Source of the DNA: Paenarthrobacter nitroguajacolicus
Lineage (GTDB): Bacteria; Actinomycetota; Actinomycetes; Actinomycetales; Micrococcaceae
Assembly: GCF_029952445.1 (NCBI RefSeq)
Contig: NZ_JAQPPK010000012.1
Span: 1-64,000 of the forward strand
DNA length: 64,000 nucleotides
Direction: 5' to 3'
Shown: positions 42,532 through 51,088 of the stretch, piece by piece
Numbering within the stretch: the stretch's first letter is position 1
Layout: each line of letters starts with the position of its first letter
The notes under the pieces: model-generated
What the model saw: the letters and a program-made list of their open reading frames with translations, nothing else
The model's database searches: none
Told to the model about the DNA's origin: nothing
Program-made: the position numbers and the translations under genes

Positions 42532-43932
42532 ATGAGCACTGTCACGTTCAACTCAAACATCATTCCGTCCTTCGTTGACGAAACTGCGGCAGTGGCTGCC
42601 CGTCCCCTTGCCGCCGTCACTGGCGCGGAACTGCAGGCGCCACTGATCCAGGGTGGCCACGTCCGCTACGCCAACCTTGACTACGGTGCCTCGGCTCCTG
42701 CCCTGACCATCGTTTCGGCGTATCTCAATGAGGTCCTGCCGTACTACGCCAGCGTTCACCGCGGCGCCGGCTTCGCATCGCAAATCAGCACTTCGGTGTA
42801 CGAAAATTCCCGGAACATTGTCCGCGAATTCGTGGGCGGACGGGCCGATGACTCCGTCATCTTCACCCGGAACACCACGGACTCGTTGAACCTGTTGGCC
42901 GGCTGCCTTCCGCAAGTTGATGGCCAGTACGCCGGCGAGGTCCTGTATCTGGACATTGAGCATCACGCGAACCTCCTGCCGTGGCAAGGCGTCCCGCACC
43001 GCAGCGTCGTCGCTGCCCCTACCCTGACGGGCACGCTGGAGAAGATCGAGGCCGAACTGGCGCAGGGGGGCGTCAGCCTGCTTGCGGTAACCGGTGCGTC
43101 GAACGTGACCGGCGAGATCCTGCCGATAGCCAGGCTTGCCGCCCTGGCGCACCAGTACGGTGCCCGGATTGTGGTGGACGCCGCCCAGCTTGCTCCGCAC
43201 CGCAGGGTCAACATCACCGAGGCAGACGTCGATTACATCGTTTTCTCCGGTCACAAGCTCTATGCACCGTTTGGTGCAGGCGTAGTGGTGGGTCGCCCTG
43301 ACTGGCTCGACGCCGGCGTCCCGCACCTGGCTGGGGGCGGCGCTGTCCGCGAAGCCCGCCTGGATTCCGTCAGCTGGGCCACGGGTCCGGCACGGCATGA
43401 AGGCGGCTCCCCCAACGTCCTGGGTGCGGCGACACTCGCCCGCGCCACCCAAGTCCTCGCCGGCCTGGATCAGGATGCCTGGCACGCCCACGAAGCGGGT
43501 ATCCGCGGCTATCTCGTGGACGGTCTGGAAGCCATCGACGGCGTAACAGTCCACCGGATCTTCAGCGATTCCGACGACACCATCGGCGTGGTCAACTTCT
43601 CCGTGGAGGGATTCGACGCCGGCCTGGTCGCCGCCTACCTCGCGGCAGAACACGGCGTGGGCCTGCGCGACGGACGGTTCTGCGCCCACCCCTTGTTGAA
43701 GCGGCTCGGGCTCCCGTCAGGTTCCTTGCGTGCGAGCTTTGGCGTCGGCTCCCGGTTGGAGGACGCCACCAGGCTTTTGGCCGGTATCGAGGAACTCAAG
43801 CGCAACGGCCTGGGCTGGGACTACGTAGTGGACGAGGGCCGCTGGGTCCCCGCCAACGACCACCGCAGCTACCCCGAGTGGGCACCCAACACCCCCGGGA
43901 CGGCCGGAGCGGCTCCCTGCACGATTGACTAA
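42532..43932 (+). CDS. Class V aminotransferase-fold, cysteine-desulfurase-like enzyme under SAM-IV control
   Basis: The 466-residue fold-type I PLP enzyme is related to SufS/Csd. The Schiff-base lysine is K242 in FSGHKLYAPFG, the aspartate is in VVDAAQLAPHR, and the persulfide-type cysteine C384 is in RDGRFCAHPLL. It differs from housekeeping SufS in its N-terminal 45 residues and in a C-terminal tail of about 35 residues rich in Trp/Pro. The SAM-IV riboswitch places it in sulfur-amino-acid metabolism, for example mobilising sulfur from cysteine or another thiol when SAM is low. The substrate is unknown, and no suf genes adjoin it. Confidence 0.88.
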   Translation: MSTVTFNSNIIPSFVDETAAVAARPLAAVTGAELQAPLIQGGHVRYANLDYGASAPALTIVSAYLNEVLPYYASVHRGAGFASQISTSVYENSRNIVREFVGGRADDSVIFTRNTTDSLNLLAGCLPQVDGQYAGEVLYLDIEHHANLLPWQGVPHRSVVAAPTLTGTLEKIEAELAQGGVSLLAVTGASNVTGEILPIARLAALAHQYGARIVVDAAQLAPHRRVNITEADVDYIVFSGHKLYAPFGAGVVVGRPDWLDAGVPHLAGGGAVREARLDSVSWATGPARHEGGSPNVLGAATLARATQVLAGLDQDAWHAHEAGIRGYLVDGLEAIDGVTVHRIFSDSDDTIGVVNFSVEGFDAGLVAAYLAAEHGVGLRDGRFCAHPLLKRLGLPSGSLRASFGVGSRLEDATRLLAGIEELKRNGLGWDYVVDEGRWVPANDHRSYPEWAPNTPGTAGAAPCTID

Positions 43933-44009
43933 GCACCGCGGACCCCTGCCGCGGCACGCAGGCGGTAAATTCGTAGGGTAACTTTGGCTACCCTGTGAAG
44001 GAGTTCCGC

Positions 44010-44831
44010 GTGTCCCTGCGCTCACCGAACGGCGCACCCGGAATTCCGGGTCCGGCCGGCCCCGGCGGCCCGAAACTCCATGCCTCCCGCCGCCACGAAC
44101 TTGGCCAGAGCTTCCAGGACGGCGGAGAGCACTACGATCGCGTGCGGCCCGGCTATCCCGTGGACTCCGTGGAGTGGCTCGTACCCGGCGGTGCAACGAC
44201 AGCGGCGGACGTGGGTGCGGGTACGGGCAAATTCACTGCGCTCCTTGCCGCGCGCGGACTTGAGGTCGCCGCCGTCGACCCTTCCACCGACATGTTGGAG
44301 CAACTGCGCAAAACCCATCCGGGTATCACCGCGCTGGAGGGAACGGCCGAGGCAACTGGACTGGCGGACTCAGCATTCGACGTCGTCAGCGTTGCCCAGG
44401 CCTGGCACTGGTGCGAGCCATATGCCGCGAGCACCGAGATCGCCCGGATCCTTCGCCCCCACGGTGTACTGGGCCTGATCTGGAACCAGTTGGACACCTC
44501 CATTCCCTGGGTTCACCGGCTCTCGCGCATCATGCATGCAGGAGACGTCCACAAGCCTGGATTCCGGCCAGTCATCGGCCCGGAGTTCCGGGGACTTGAA
44601 CGTCACCTCACCACATGGGAGGATCCGCTCACTCCTGAGGACATCATGGAACTGACCAAGTCGCGCAGCTACTACCTGCGCGCCAACCAAGCCACACGCA
44701 CCAAAGTCATGGGCAACCTCCAGTGGTACCTTTACGAACACCTCGGCCATGCGCCAGGCGAGACTGTGCCGCTGCCCTACCTGACGCAGACCTGGCGGGC
44801 ATTCAAGGGTCCCGGCGCCGCGCCACGGTAG
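44010..44831 (+). CDS. Class I SAM-dependent methyltransferase
   Basis: The 273-residue protein has methyltransferase motif I (AADVGAGTGKFTALLAARG), post-I VAAVDPSTDMLEQL, motif II around FDVVSVAQAWHW and a following ILRPHGVLGLIWNQ. The AQAWHW-D signature occurs in the YcgJ/Tam-like group with unknown small-molecule substrates. GTG at 44010 is chosen for the strong AAGGAG ribosome site 6 bases upstream; GTG at 43995 is weaker. A Gly/Pro-rich N-terminal tail (about 25 residues) precedes the fold. It ends 9 bases before mntR. Confidence 0.88.
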   Translation: MSLRSPNGAPGIPGPAGPGGPKLHASRRHELGQSFQDGGEHYDRVRPGYPVDSVEWLVPGGATTAADVGAGTGKFTALLAARGLEVAAVDPSTDMLEQLRKTHPGITALEGTAEATGLADSAFDVVSVAQAWHWCEPYAASTEIARILRPHGVLGLIWNQLDTSIPWVHRLSRIMHAGDVHKPGFRPVIGPEFRGLERHLTTWEDPLTPEDIMELTKSRSYYLRANQATRTKVMGNLQWYLYEHLGHAPGETVPLPYLTQTWRAFKGPGAAPR

Positions 44832-44840
44832 GCTTGGGGT

Positions 44841-45554
44841 GTGAAGACCAGTACGCCCTCCTCCTCGATCGAGGACTACGTCAAGGTCATCTACTCCTAC
44901 ACGGAGTGGCAGGACAAGCCGATCACGTCCTCCCAGCTTGCCCTGCGCCTTGGGGTAGCCAATTCCTCAGTGTCCGAAATGGTGCGCAAACTCAAGGACC
45001 AGGGCCTGGTGGACCACCAGCCGTACAGCGCGATCCGGTTGACCCCGGAAGGGATGCGCCTGGCCCTTTCCATGGTCCGCCGGCACCGCCTCATCGAGAC
45101 GTACCTCGTGGAAGAGCTTGGGTATAGCTGGGACGAAGTCCACGATGAGGCCGAAATGCTCGAACACGCGGTTTCCGACACCTTCATCGAACGCATGGCT
45201 GCCAAACTCGGCCATCCCGAACGAGACCCGCACGGTGACCCCATCCCGTCGGCTGACGGGACCGTGGAGTTGCCCCACGCCTACCGCATGATCGAGCTCG
45301 ACCAAGGCCATTCGGGCCGCATTACCCGCATCAGCGACGAGAACCCCGATCTTCTCCGGTACCTCGCTGCGGAAAACATCGCCCTCGACGCCCCCGTCGA
45401 AGTGGTGGGCCGCAAGCCCTTCGGGGGTGCGCTCGTGGTCCGGATAGGCAGCGGCGCCAAAGGCCGCGAGTTCGATCTCGCGGACGAAGTCGCCTCAGCC
45501 CTCTGGGTCCAGAGCGCCGGAACCCACCAAGGCTGCGTGCTTCCGTCCCGCTGA
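44841..45554 (+). CDS. mntR: DtxR-family manganese-responsive regulator (MntR type)
   Basis: The 237-residue regulator has an N-terminal winged helix (about 1-65; VANSSVSEMVRKLKDQGLV), a metal-binding dimerisation domain (about 70-140) and a C-terminal FeoA/SH3-like domain (about 155-225). In the metal site the cysteine of iron-sensing DtxR/IdeR (DEACxxEH) is replaced by glutamate (DEAEMLEH), the mark of manganese-sensing MntR. GTG at 44841 lies exactly 6 bases after TAGGCT, so a leaderless mRNA is likely. A manganese transporter is not in this window, so its targets lie elsewhere. Confidence 0.88.
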   Translation: MKTSTPSSSIEDYVKVIYSYTEWQDKPITSSQLALRLGVANSSVSEMVRKLKDQGLVDHQPYSAIRLTPEGMRLALSMVRRHRLIETYLVEELGYSWDEVHDEAEMLEHAVSDTFIERMAAKLGHPERDPHGDPIPSADGTVELPHAYRMIELDQGHSGRITRISDENPDLLRYLAAENIALDAPVEVVGRKPFGGALVVRIGSGAKGREFDLADEVASALWVQSAGTHQGCVLPSR

Positions 45555-45577
45555 CCTTCGCGGCACCCAAGGTCAGC
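45550..45577. terminator. Hairpin between convergent mntR and MFS genes
   Basis: GCTGACCTT (45550-45558) pairs with AAGGTCAGC (45569-45577). The stem overlaps both stop codons and has no T-run on either side, so it is a weak bidirectional terminator or RNA end-protector. Confidence 0.45.
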
Positions 45578-47021
45578 CCAACTGCCCGGCCGCACCGCCG
45601 TCGTCGGCTACTTCCCCCGGTTCCCGGTCGGCGGCCGCGGCCGCTTGGCGCGGCGGGTTACGGATTCCGACGGCGGAGGCCACCGCCCCGGTCAGGAACA
45701 GGACCGCTGTAACCACCAAAGCGTTGTAGAGACCCTGCCTGGTAAAAACGGGCCCAACTATCACGCCAGCGAAAGCGATGGAAACAAGACCGGCGATGCG
45801 GGCAACCGCGTTGTTGACGGCGGAGCCGATCCCGGCGTCCGACGGCGGCACCGCGCCCAGGATGGCGGCCGTCAAAGGAGCCACGAGCGTGGCCAACCCC
45901 ACGCCAAAGACAATTTGGCCCGGCAGGACCTGCGTCCAGTAATTGAGCGGCTCCTGCACTGACAGGGACATCAGGAAACCGATGGCGCACAGCACCGGGC
46001 CGAAAGTCATGAACCAGCGGGGGCCGTACTTGCCGGCAAGGCCGCCAAAGTAGGAGGCCCCTACCATCAGGATCACCGTTCCCGGAAGCAGAGCCATCCC
46101 CGCCACGGTGGCACCCAGCCCTCCCACCTGCTGCAGGTAGATGCCCAGCACGAAAAATCCCAGAGATATCCCGGCGTAAATTGCCAGGGTGGCAACGTTT
46201 CCCCAGCCAAAATTGCGGATGGCGAACAAGCCCAGGGGCAACATGGGCTCCGCGGCCCGGCCTTCATGGACCAGGAAGAGGACCATGGCCAGCACACCCA
46301 CTATCAGAGGCAGCCAAACCTGGGGACTCCCCCACCCCATGCGGCCTTGTTCGATGAAAGCGAAGACTGGACCGCCAAGGCCCACCATTGCCAGGAAGGC
46401 GCCAAGATAGTCGATCCGCTTTGTCCTGTCCCTGGCAGCGTCCGAGGCGCGAAGACCGGCCAGCACAGGCCAGATGGCGACGGCCGGAATCACGTTGATG
46501 AAGAAGATGACGCGCCAGGACAACAGGTCCACGGCGGCGCCACCGATCAACGGACCGACAATTGCCGCCGCACTGGTCCATCCCGACCATTGGCCGATGG
46601 CCTTGGACTGTGCGGGTCCGGAAAATGAAGTGATGATCATGGCCAGCGAACTTGGCACCAGGAGGGCACCTGCGATCCCCTGCAGTGCCCTGGAAACCAC
46701 CAGGACTTCGCCGGTCCACGCCAGCCCGCAGAGCATCGAGGTCACTGCGAAGCCAGCCAGGCCCCACTCAAGGATCCGTGCGCGTCCGAAATGATCGGAC
46801 AACGAGCCGGCCACCAGGATCAGCGCACCCAGCGTCAAGAGATACGCATCCACAACCCATTGCTGGATCACCAGACCACCGCCGAGTTCCCGGTTGATGG
46901 CAGGAAGTGCGAGATTCACCACAAATCCATCCAGGATGGCAATGAACGAGGCCACGATTGCCACCACAAGCACCCGTTTTTGCAGTGGGGTGCTGGGCAA
47001 CAGGACAGGGGCGTCAGTCAT
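45573..47021 (-). CDS. MFS drug/proton antiporter of the DHA2 (14-TMS) family
   Basis: The 482-residue transporter has many hydrophobic helices, DHA2-type motifs near the N-terminus (ILDGFVVNLALPAINRELGGG and QWVVDAYLLTLGALILVAGSLSDHFGRARI) and motif C-like GPLIGGA. Relatives export dyes, quinolones, antiseptics and natural products; the substrate here is unknown. ATG at 47021 lies exactly 6 bases after TAGGCT on the minus strand, so the transcript should be leaderless. The gene is divergent from the DUF5997 gene with only 40 bp between them; no local TetR/MarR regulator is present. Confidence 0.92.
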   Translation of the reverse strand: MTDAPVLLPSTPLQKRVLVVAIVASFIAILDGFVVNLALPAINRELGGGLVIQQWVVDAYLLTLGALILVAGSLSDHFGRARILEWGLAGFAVTSMLCGLAWTGEVLVVSRALQGIAGALLVPSSLAMIITSFSGPAQSKAIGQWSGWTSAAAIVGPLIGGAAVDLLSWRVIFFINVIPAVAIWPVLAGLRASDAARDRTKRIDYLGAFLAMVGLGGPVFAFIEQGRMGWGSPQVWLPLIVGVLAMVLFLVHEGRAAEPMLPLGLFAIRNFGWGNVATLAIYAGISLGFFVLGIYLQQVGGLGATVAGMALLPGTVILMVGASYFGGLAGKYGPRWFMTFGPVLCAIGFLMSLSVQEPLNYWTQVLPGQIVFGVGLATLVAPLTAAILGAVPPSDAGIGSAVNNAVARIAGLVSIAFAGVIVGPVFTRQGLYNALVVTAVLFLTGAVASAVGIRNPPRQAAAAADREPGEVADDGGAAGQLG

Positions 47022-47061
47022 GTGCACAGCCTACGCCCGGTAAGTCCCGTATCGTTGAATG

Positions 47062-47433
47062 GTGATCAGCAGACGTGATGCCGCTTTGGCCCTTGATATT
47101 CCGATGGAAATGGCCCAACGCCACGGCATTCCGTCCCGACTCTCCGAGGCTGAGCTCCGGGACCTGCAGGACAATCCTCCTGCGTGGCTGGTGCAATCCC
47201 GGGCGAACCGGACCGGCAAGCGTCCTGTCTGGGTGCACCTTACATGTGCCGTGTGCGGCTATTCCGAGGCCGTCCGTCCCAAGAAATGGTGGCCGGAGTT
47301 TTCGTTTGTCTACTGCGGATCCCACCGGAACAGTGAACTGCCCAAGCTGTTCCTTGGCGAGGTCAGGAGCGAGTACGAGGGCGTGGGCAGCCGCTTTGTC
47401 GGCGTCGTGGACGTCCCGGAAAACCAGGCCTAG
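47062..47433 (+). CDS. DUF5997 family protein
   Basis: The small basic protein of 123 residues (GTG 47062; ATG 47059 adds one residue) has the conserved LDIPMEMAQRHGIP N-terminus, RPVWVHLTCAVCGYSEAVRPKKWW and a C-terminal beta-rich part. The pattern CAVC...C plus histidines (CGSHRN) could bind zinc. I match it to the actinobacterial DUF5997 family; no function is known. TATCGT lies 6 bases before the GTG, again favouring a leaderless start. It converges with the serine protease gene with a 6-base gap. Confidence 0.75.
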   Translation: MISRRDAALALDIPMEMAQRHGIPSRLSEAELRDLQDNPPAWLVQSRANRTGKRPVWVHLTCAVCGYSEAVRPKKWWPEFSFVYCGSHRNSELPKLFLGEVRSEYEGVGSRFVGVVDVPENQA

Positions 47434-47439
47434 CCTGCA

Positions 47440-48420
47440 TCACTGCTGGCTCATCTCCGACGGAAAGGCCGTAAGCTGAACGGTCTTCCCCTCGCGCAGG
47501 ACCGTCAGCGGGAAAGGCTGGCCGATGGCCCCCTCGAACAGCAACTTCTGCAGGCTTTCCGCGCTGGACACCGCCCTGCCCTGCGCGCGGAGCACCAGGT
47601 CCCCTGACTGCAGACCGGACTGTTCGGCAGGGGAATTCGCGATGACCTCCACTACCCGTAGTCCTTCCTTCTGGCCTGTCCGCACCACGGCGCTGGCGTC
47701 AAGCGGAATTGGCGTGCTGACCAGCCCCAGATAGGCGCGACGCACCCGGCCATCCCTCAGCAAGGACGCGATGATTCGTTGCGTTGTTGTATTGATGGGC
47801 ACCGCCAGTCCCAGTCCCAGTCCTGCAACGGCGGTATTGATCCCCACGATGCGGCCCTTGGTATCGGCCAGTGCGCCTCCCGAGTTGCCCGGGTTCAACG
47901 CTGCGTCGGTCTGGATGACGTCCTCGATAACCCTCCGGTGCTCACCCGCCCGGACAGGAATGGATCTTCCCAAGCCACTCACCACGCCAGCTGTGACGGA
48001 GCCTGCGAGTCCCAACGGATTGCCGACGGCAATTACCAGTTGGCCTACGCGCAAGGTATCGGCGTCGCCCAGCAGTGCCGGGGGCGGGGTGGATTTAAGG
48101 CCTCGTACGACTGCGAGGTCAGACAGTGGATCCGCACCCACCAGCTCCACGTCTGTCTGTTTCCCATCGGCGAAGACCGCCCGCCCGGACTGGAGACCGG
48201 CCACCACGTGGGCGTTCGTCAACATGTAGCCGTCCCCGGTGAAAACCACCGCCGAGCCACTGCCAACGCGGACCTGTCCCCGGCGGCCCGTACTCATCAT
48301 TTCGATGGCGGCAACATGCGGTGTCACTGACTCAGCTACCCGGATAACCACCTGCGAGTAGGCATCCAGCGCTTGCCCCTCCTCCGGATCCTGCATCACG
48401 AATTCCGGCTCAATGCTCAT
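47440..48420 (-). CDS. S1C (HtrA/DegP-like) serine protease with PDZ domain
   Basis: The 326-residue trypsin-like protease has the catalytic triad H71 (TNAHVV), D101 (LSDLAVV) and S180 (NPGNSGGAL), followed by a PDZ domain (about 225-315; GLRVVEVIANSPAEQSGLQSGDLV). It lacks the N-terminal signal or transmembrane anchor expected of HtrA, starting with an acidic region (MSIEPEFVMQDPEEG). It therefore appears cytosolic, unless the true start is elsewhere. GGGAGG precedes the ATG at a good distance. It lies downstream of tmRNA on the same strand, separated by a terminator. Confidence 0.9.
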   Translation of the reverse strand: MSIEPEFVMQDPEEGQALDAYSQVVIRVAESVTPHVAAIEMMSTGRRGQVRVGSGSAVVFTGDGYMLTNAHVVAGLQSGRAVFADGKQTDVELVGADPLSDLAVVRGLKSTPPPALLGDADTLRVGQLVIAVGNPLGLAGSVTAGVVSGLGRSIPVRAGEHRRVIEDVIQTDAALNPGNSGGALADTKGRIVGINTAVAGLGLGLAVPINTTTQRIIASLLRDGRVRRAYLGLVSTPIPLDASAVVRTGQKEGLRVVEVIANSPAEQSGLQSGDLVLRAQGRAVSSAESLQKLLFEGAIGQPFPLTVLREGKTVQLTAFPSEMSQQ

Positions 48421-48568
48421 TTTGTGCCTCCCGCTGCCTCACAAGCGCGTTGTGGCCGTCCATGCGGCAATGCGCCTACCCACTTCAACGGCGGACGCCG
48501 CACAGGTAGTCCTTGGCGCAGTACGCCTACGGTGAACGGATCGTCTTCGGATCGTCTTCGGGGCACAG

Positions 48569-48599
48569 AAAAGCCCCCGGACCGCGAGGGTCCAGGGGC
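48569..48599 (-). terminator. Terminator of the tmRNA gene
   Basis: On the minus strand GCCCCTGGACC pairs with GGTCCGGGGGC around a 5-base loop, followed by TTTT. It lies 13 bases after the mature tmRNA 3' end. Confidence 0.85.
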
Positions 48600-48611
48600 C
48601 ATTCCATGGGG

Positions 48612-48977
48612 TGGAGATGGGGGGAATTGAACCCCCGTCCGATGTCGTGTTGTCAGGGCTTCTCCGGGCGCAGTTTGCGTCGGATTTTCTCGGCCCCAGC
48701 CATCCTGCAAACAGGTAGCTGATCCGGGCCCAGTCATCTAAGAGTCCCGTTTACCTCGATGACGAAGGCAAACAGCAGTGGCTATCTAAATGACGCCAGG
48801 AACCGGGGCGATAGCAACCCCGGGCTGACGGACTGTCTTACTGCTTAGGCAGCGAGAGCGAAGTCAGTGCGCTTAGATTCGGCACTTATTGGTTTGCAGA
48901 CAGCGTTTACGAGATAATTCTGCATCCTCGGCCCGCTTCACCTGTCGCGACTAACATCGTCGAAACCGATCATCCCC
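48612..48977 (-). ncRNA. ssrA: Transfer-messenger RNA (tmRNA)
   Basis: The 366-base RNA has a 5' GGGGATGATCGGTTTCGAC and a 3' GGGGTTCAATTCCCCCCATCTCC, which form the alanyl-tRNA-like domain (acceptor GGGGATG with CATCTCC, one G-U pair). The tag frame at 48883-48845 encodes AESKRTDFALAA and ends in TAA; the resume codon is GCC. The terminal CCA is not encoded (CCC follows the discriminator A), so it must be added. Pseudoknot arms flank the tag. With SmpB it frees ribosomes stalled on broken mRNA and marks the product for proteolysis. smpB lies 104 bases upstream. Confidence 0.95.
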
Positions 48978-49081
48978 GTATTTTGTTACCAAACCCGACA
49001 AGGGCTTTTCGAGCTCGTGTCGGACTACCTATCATAACGCATTCAGCAGCCATGTCATTCCCGCTACCGCCGGGCGTTTTC

Positions 49082-49552
49082 CTACCGGCGGTTGCGTTCG
49101 CGCAGCTCACGCAAGGATTCACGCTTGTCCTGCTGCTCGCGCAGGGTCTGCCGTTTGTCGTAATCCTTCTTACCGCGGGCGATGGCGATTTCCACCTTGG
49201 CCCGTCCGTCCAGGAAATACAACTGCAGCGGAACCACTGTGAAACCGGACTCGCGGATCTTCTGCGAAATCTTGTCCAGTTCTTCACGGTGCAGCAACAG
49301 CTTGCGACGCCGGCGCGCGGCATGGTTGGTCCAGCTCCCCTGGTTGTACTCGGGAATATGGATACCTTCCATCCACAACTCGTCGTTGTAGAAGGTGCAG
49401 AACCCATCAACCATCGATGCATGACCTTCGCGAAGGGACTTCACTTCTGTCCCCATGAGCGCGATGCCGGCTTCGTAGGTGTCAAGGACGAGGTAGTTGT
49501 GCCGGGCCTTCCGATTGGTGGCCACTACCTTACGGCCACTTTCCTTGGGCAC
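49082..49552 (-). CDS. smpB: SsrA-binding protein
   Basis: SmpB binds the tRNA-like domain of tmRNA and carries it to stalled ribosomes. The 156-residue protein has the family core (VVATNRKARHNYLVLDTYEAGIALMGTEVKSLR, FCTFYNDELWMEGIHIPEY) and the basic C-terminal tail (REQQDKRESLRELRERNRR) that enters the empty mRNA channel. GTG at 49552 with AAGGAG 7 bases upstream is chosen over upstream starts in the same frame, which lack family similarity. It is next to ssrA on the same strand. Confidence 0.96.
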   Translation of the reverse strand: MPKESGRKVVATNRKARHNYLVLDTYEAGIALMGTEVKSLREGHASMVDGFCTFYNDELWMEGIHIPEYNQGSWTNHAARRRRKLLLHREELDKISQKIRESGFTVVPLQLYFLDGRAKVEIAIARGKKDYDKRQTLREQQDKRESLRELRERNRR

Positions 49553-49617
49553 GGTAGAACTCCTTGTTAGATGCGGATTTGAACCAGTGTACGCCAGCGC
49601 GGGCACATCGCCGGACC

Positions 49618-51033
49618 CTAGAGCAGGGTCATGGGATCCACTGCAGTACCGTTCAGCCATGTTTCGAAGTGGGCGTGGCAACCCGTGGAGTTACCGGTGC
49701 TGCCCGAATACGCAATGAGCTGGCCTTGCGCGACCCTCTGCCCGTTCGCCACCACAATGCTGCTGTTGTGGTAGTAAATGGTGGTCAGTGAGTTGCCCTG
49801 CACCACTCCATGCGAAAGCTTGACGCGCCACCCGCCGCCGTCGGCCGAGTTCCAACCTGAGTTGAAGACCTCGCCCGCCGCGGCCGCGTAGACAGGCGTT
49901 CCACAGGCGGCGCCGAAGTCGATACCGGTGTGCATGTAGCCGCCGGTTCCGTAGAAATCGATGGTACCGGGCGGCGTCGCACGCCATCCGAAACCAGAGG
50001 TGATCGGAACGTAACTGGCGAAGGGATGGCGCAAGCCAAACGCCGACGGCGAGCCGGCAGCCGGCGGGACATAAGGCGTTTCAGGAGGGGCCGGCTTTCC
50101 GGCGGCAGCTGCTGCTGCAGCGGCTGCGGCTTCTGCCTCCGCGGCGAGCCGGCGCTGTTCTGCTTCCCAGGCTTCGCGCAGTTTCCGGTCACGCTCCACG
50201 ATCTCGGCCGCAACGGTGTCCTGCTCTGCCTTCACCCGGGAGAGGTTTGCTTCAATCCCCGGCTTTGCTGCCTGCAGCTGTGCGTTCAGGCGCGTGGTGT
50301 CCTCGATCAGCTTGTCCACTTCGGCCTTCTTGCTGGCGGCCTCGTCCCTCGCGGCTTTCTCCCGCTCAAGCGCAGCGTCCGCCTTGGCCTTCAGGTCCTG
50401 GATTTCTTCCTCCACCGCAACAAGCCTTGCTTGCGAGTTCACGTTGGTGGCGTTCTGCTGGGTCAGTTTGGTCATGGCCGCGTTTTGGCTTCGCATGGCC
50501 TGATCGGCAAGATCCATGGACTCGGTCAGGTTGCCGGACTCGCTGGACCCGAACAAAAGGGCGACATTCGTCGGCACACCACCGGACTTATAAGCCTGTG
50601 ACGCGATCTGCCCAATCAGTTTCTTGGTATCGGTGATTTTCTGCTTGTCGTTTTCCAGCTGCTCAGTGATCTTGGCTTTGTTCTGCTGGGCGAGTTCGAC
50701 CCTGGCTGCCAGGGCCTCGACTTCCTTGACGGCACTGGCAACCCGGCCCTGTGCCTCCAGCAATGCCTGCTGGGCGCCGGGGAGGCGGCCTTGGTAGATC
50801 ACCAGGTCCCCTGCTGCCTTGGCAATATTGGAATCAACGAATTCCAAGGAAGCCTGAACGCGGGCAGCTTCTGCTTCCAGCGCCGCTTGCTGGTCCTCGA
50901 GGTTGTCCGCATGCGCTGCGGGCGCTCCCGAGAGGAGACTGACGGCCAGCCCGACGGCGAGGACAGCACCGAGCATCCGCGCCTGGCCGGACGCAAAGCG
51001 CCGACGCAGGGAGTTCGGGTCCAACGTGGTCAT
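49618..51033 (-). CDS. Secreted M23 (LytM) peptidase with long coiled coil, FtsEX partner candidate
   Basis: The 471-residue exported murein hydrolase has a signal peptide (about 1-42, ending APAAHA), an extended coiled-coil region rich in Ala/Glu/Gln (about 43-300), an Ala/Pro linker, and a C-terminal M23 domain (about 340-471). Zinc and catalytic residues are present: HTGID and the HAH of GCHAHFE. It directly follows ftsE and ftsX and has the same architecture as EnvC-type activators, but unlike EnvC it keeps the catalytic residues. Mycobacteria use the NlpC/P60 enzyme RipC in this role, so an M23 enzyme is inferred to replace it here. Confidence 0.92.
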   Translation of the reverse strand: MTTLDPNSLRRRFASGQARMLGAVLAVGLAVSLLSGAPAAHADNLEDQQAALEAEAARVQASLEFVDSNIAKAAGDLVIYQGRLPGAQQALLEAQGRVASAVKEVEALAARVELAQQNKAKITEQLENDKQKITDTKKLIGQIASQAYKSGGVPTNVALLFGSSESGNLTESMDLADQAMRSQNAAMTKLTQQNATNVNSQARLVAVEEEIQDLKAKADAALEREKAARDEAASKKAEVDKLIEDTTRLNAQLQAAKPGIEANLSRVKAEQDTVAAEIVERDRKLREAWEAEQRRLAAEAEAAAAAAAAAAGKPAPPETPYVPPAAGSPSAFGLRHPFASYVPITSGFGWRATPPGTIDFYGTGGYMHTGIDFGAACGTPVYAAAAGEVFNSGWNSADGGGWRVKLSHGVVQGNSLTTIYYHNSSIVVANGQRVAQGQLIAYSGSTGNSTGCHAHFETWLNGTAVDPMTLL

Positions 51034-51088
51034 CAGGAATCCTTTTCGCTTGCAGCAGTGGTAAATCCGAGGGGCCGGCTCTTCATGG

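Noticed and set aside
43936..43957. CCGCGG hairpin after the SAM-IV-controlled gene
   Set aside because: A 6-bp stem with no T-run; not strong enough to call a terminator.
48538..48560. Short direct repeat GGATCGTCTTC x2 near the tmRNA terminator
   Set aside because: Too short and isolated to interpret. It lies between the protease promoter region and the terminator without symmetry.
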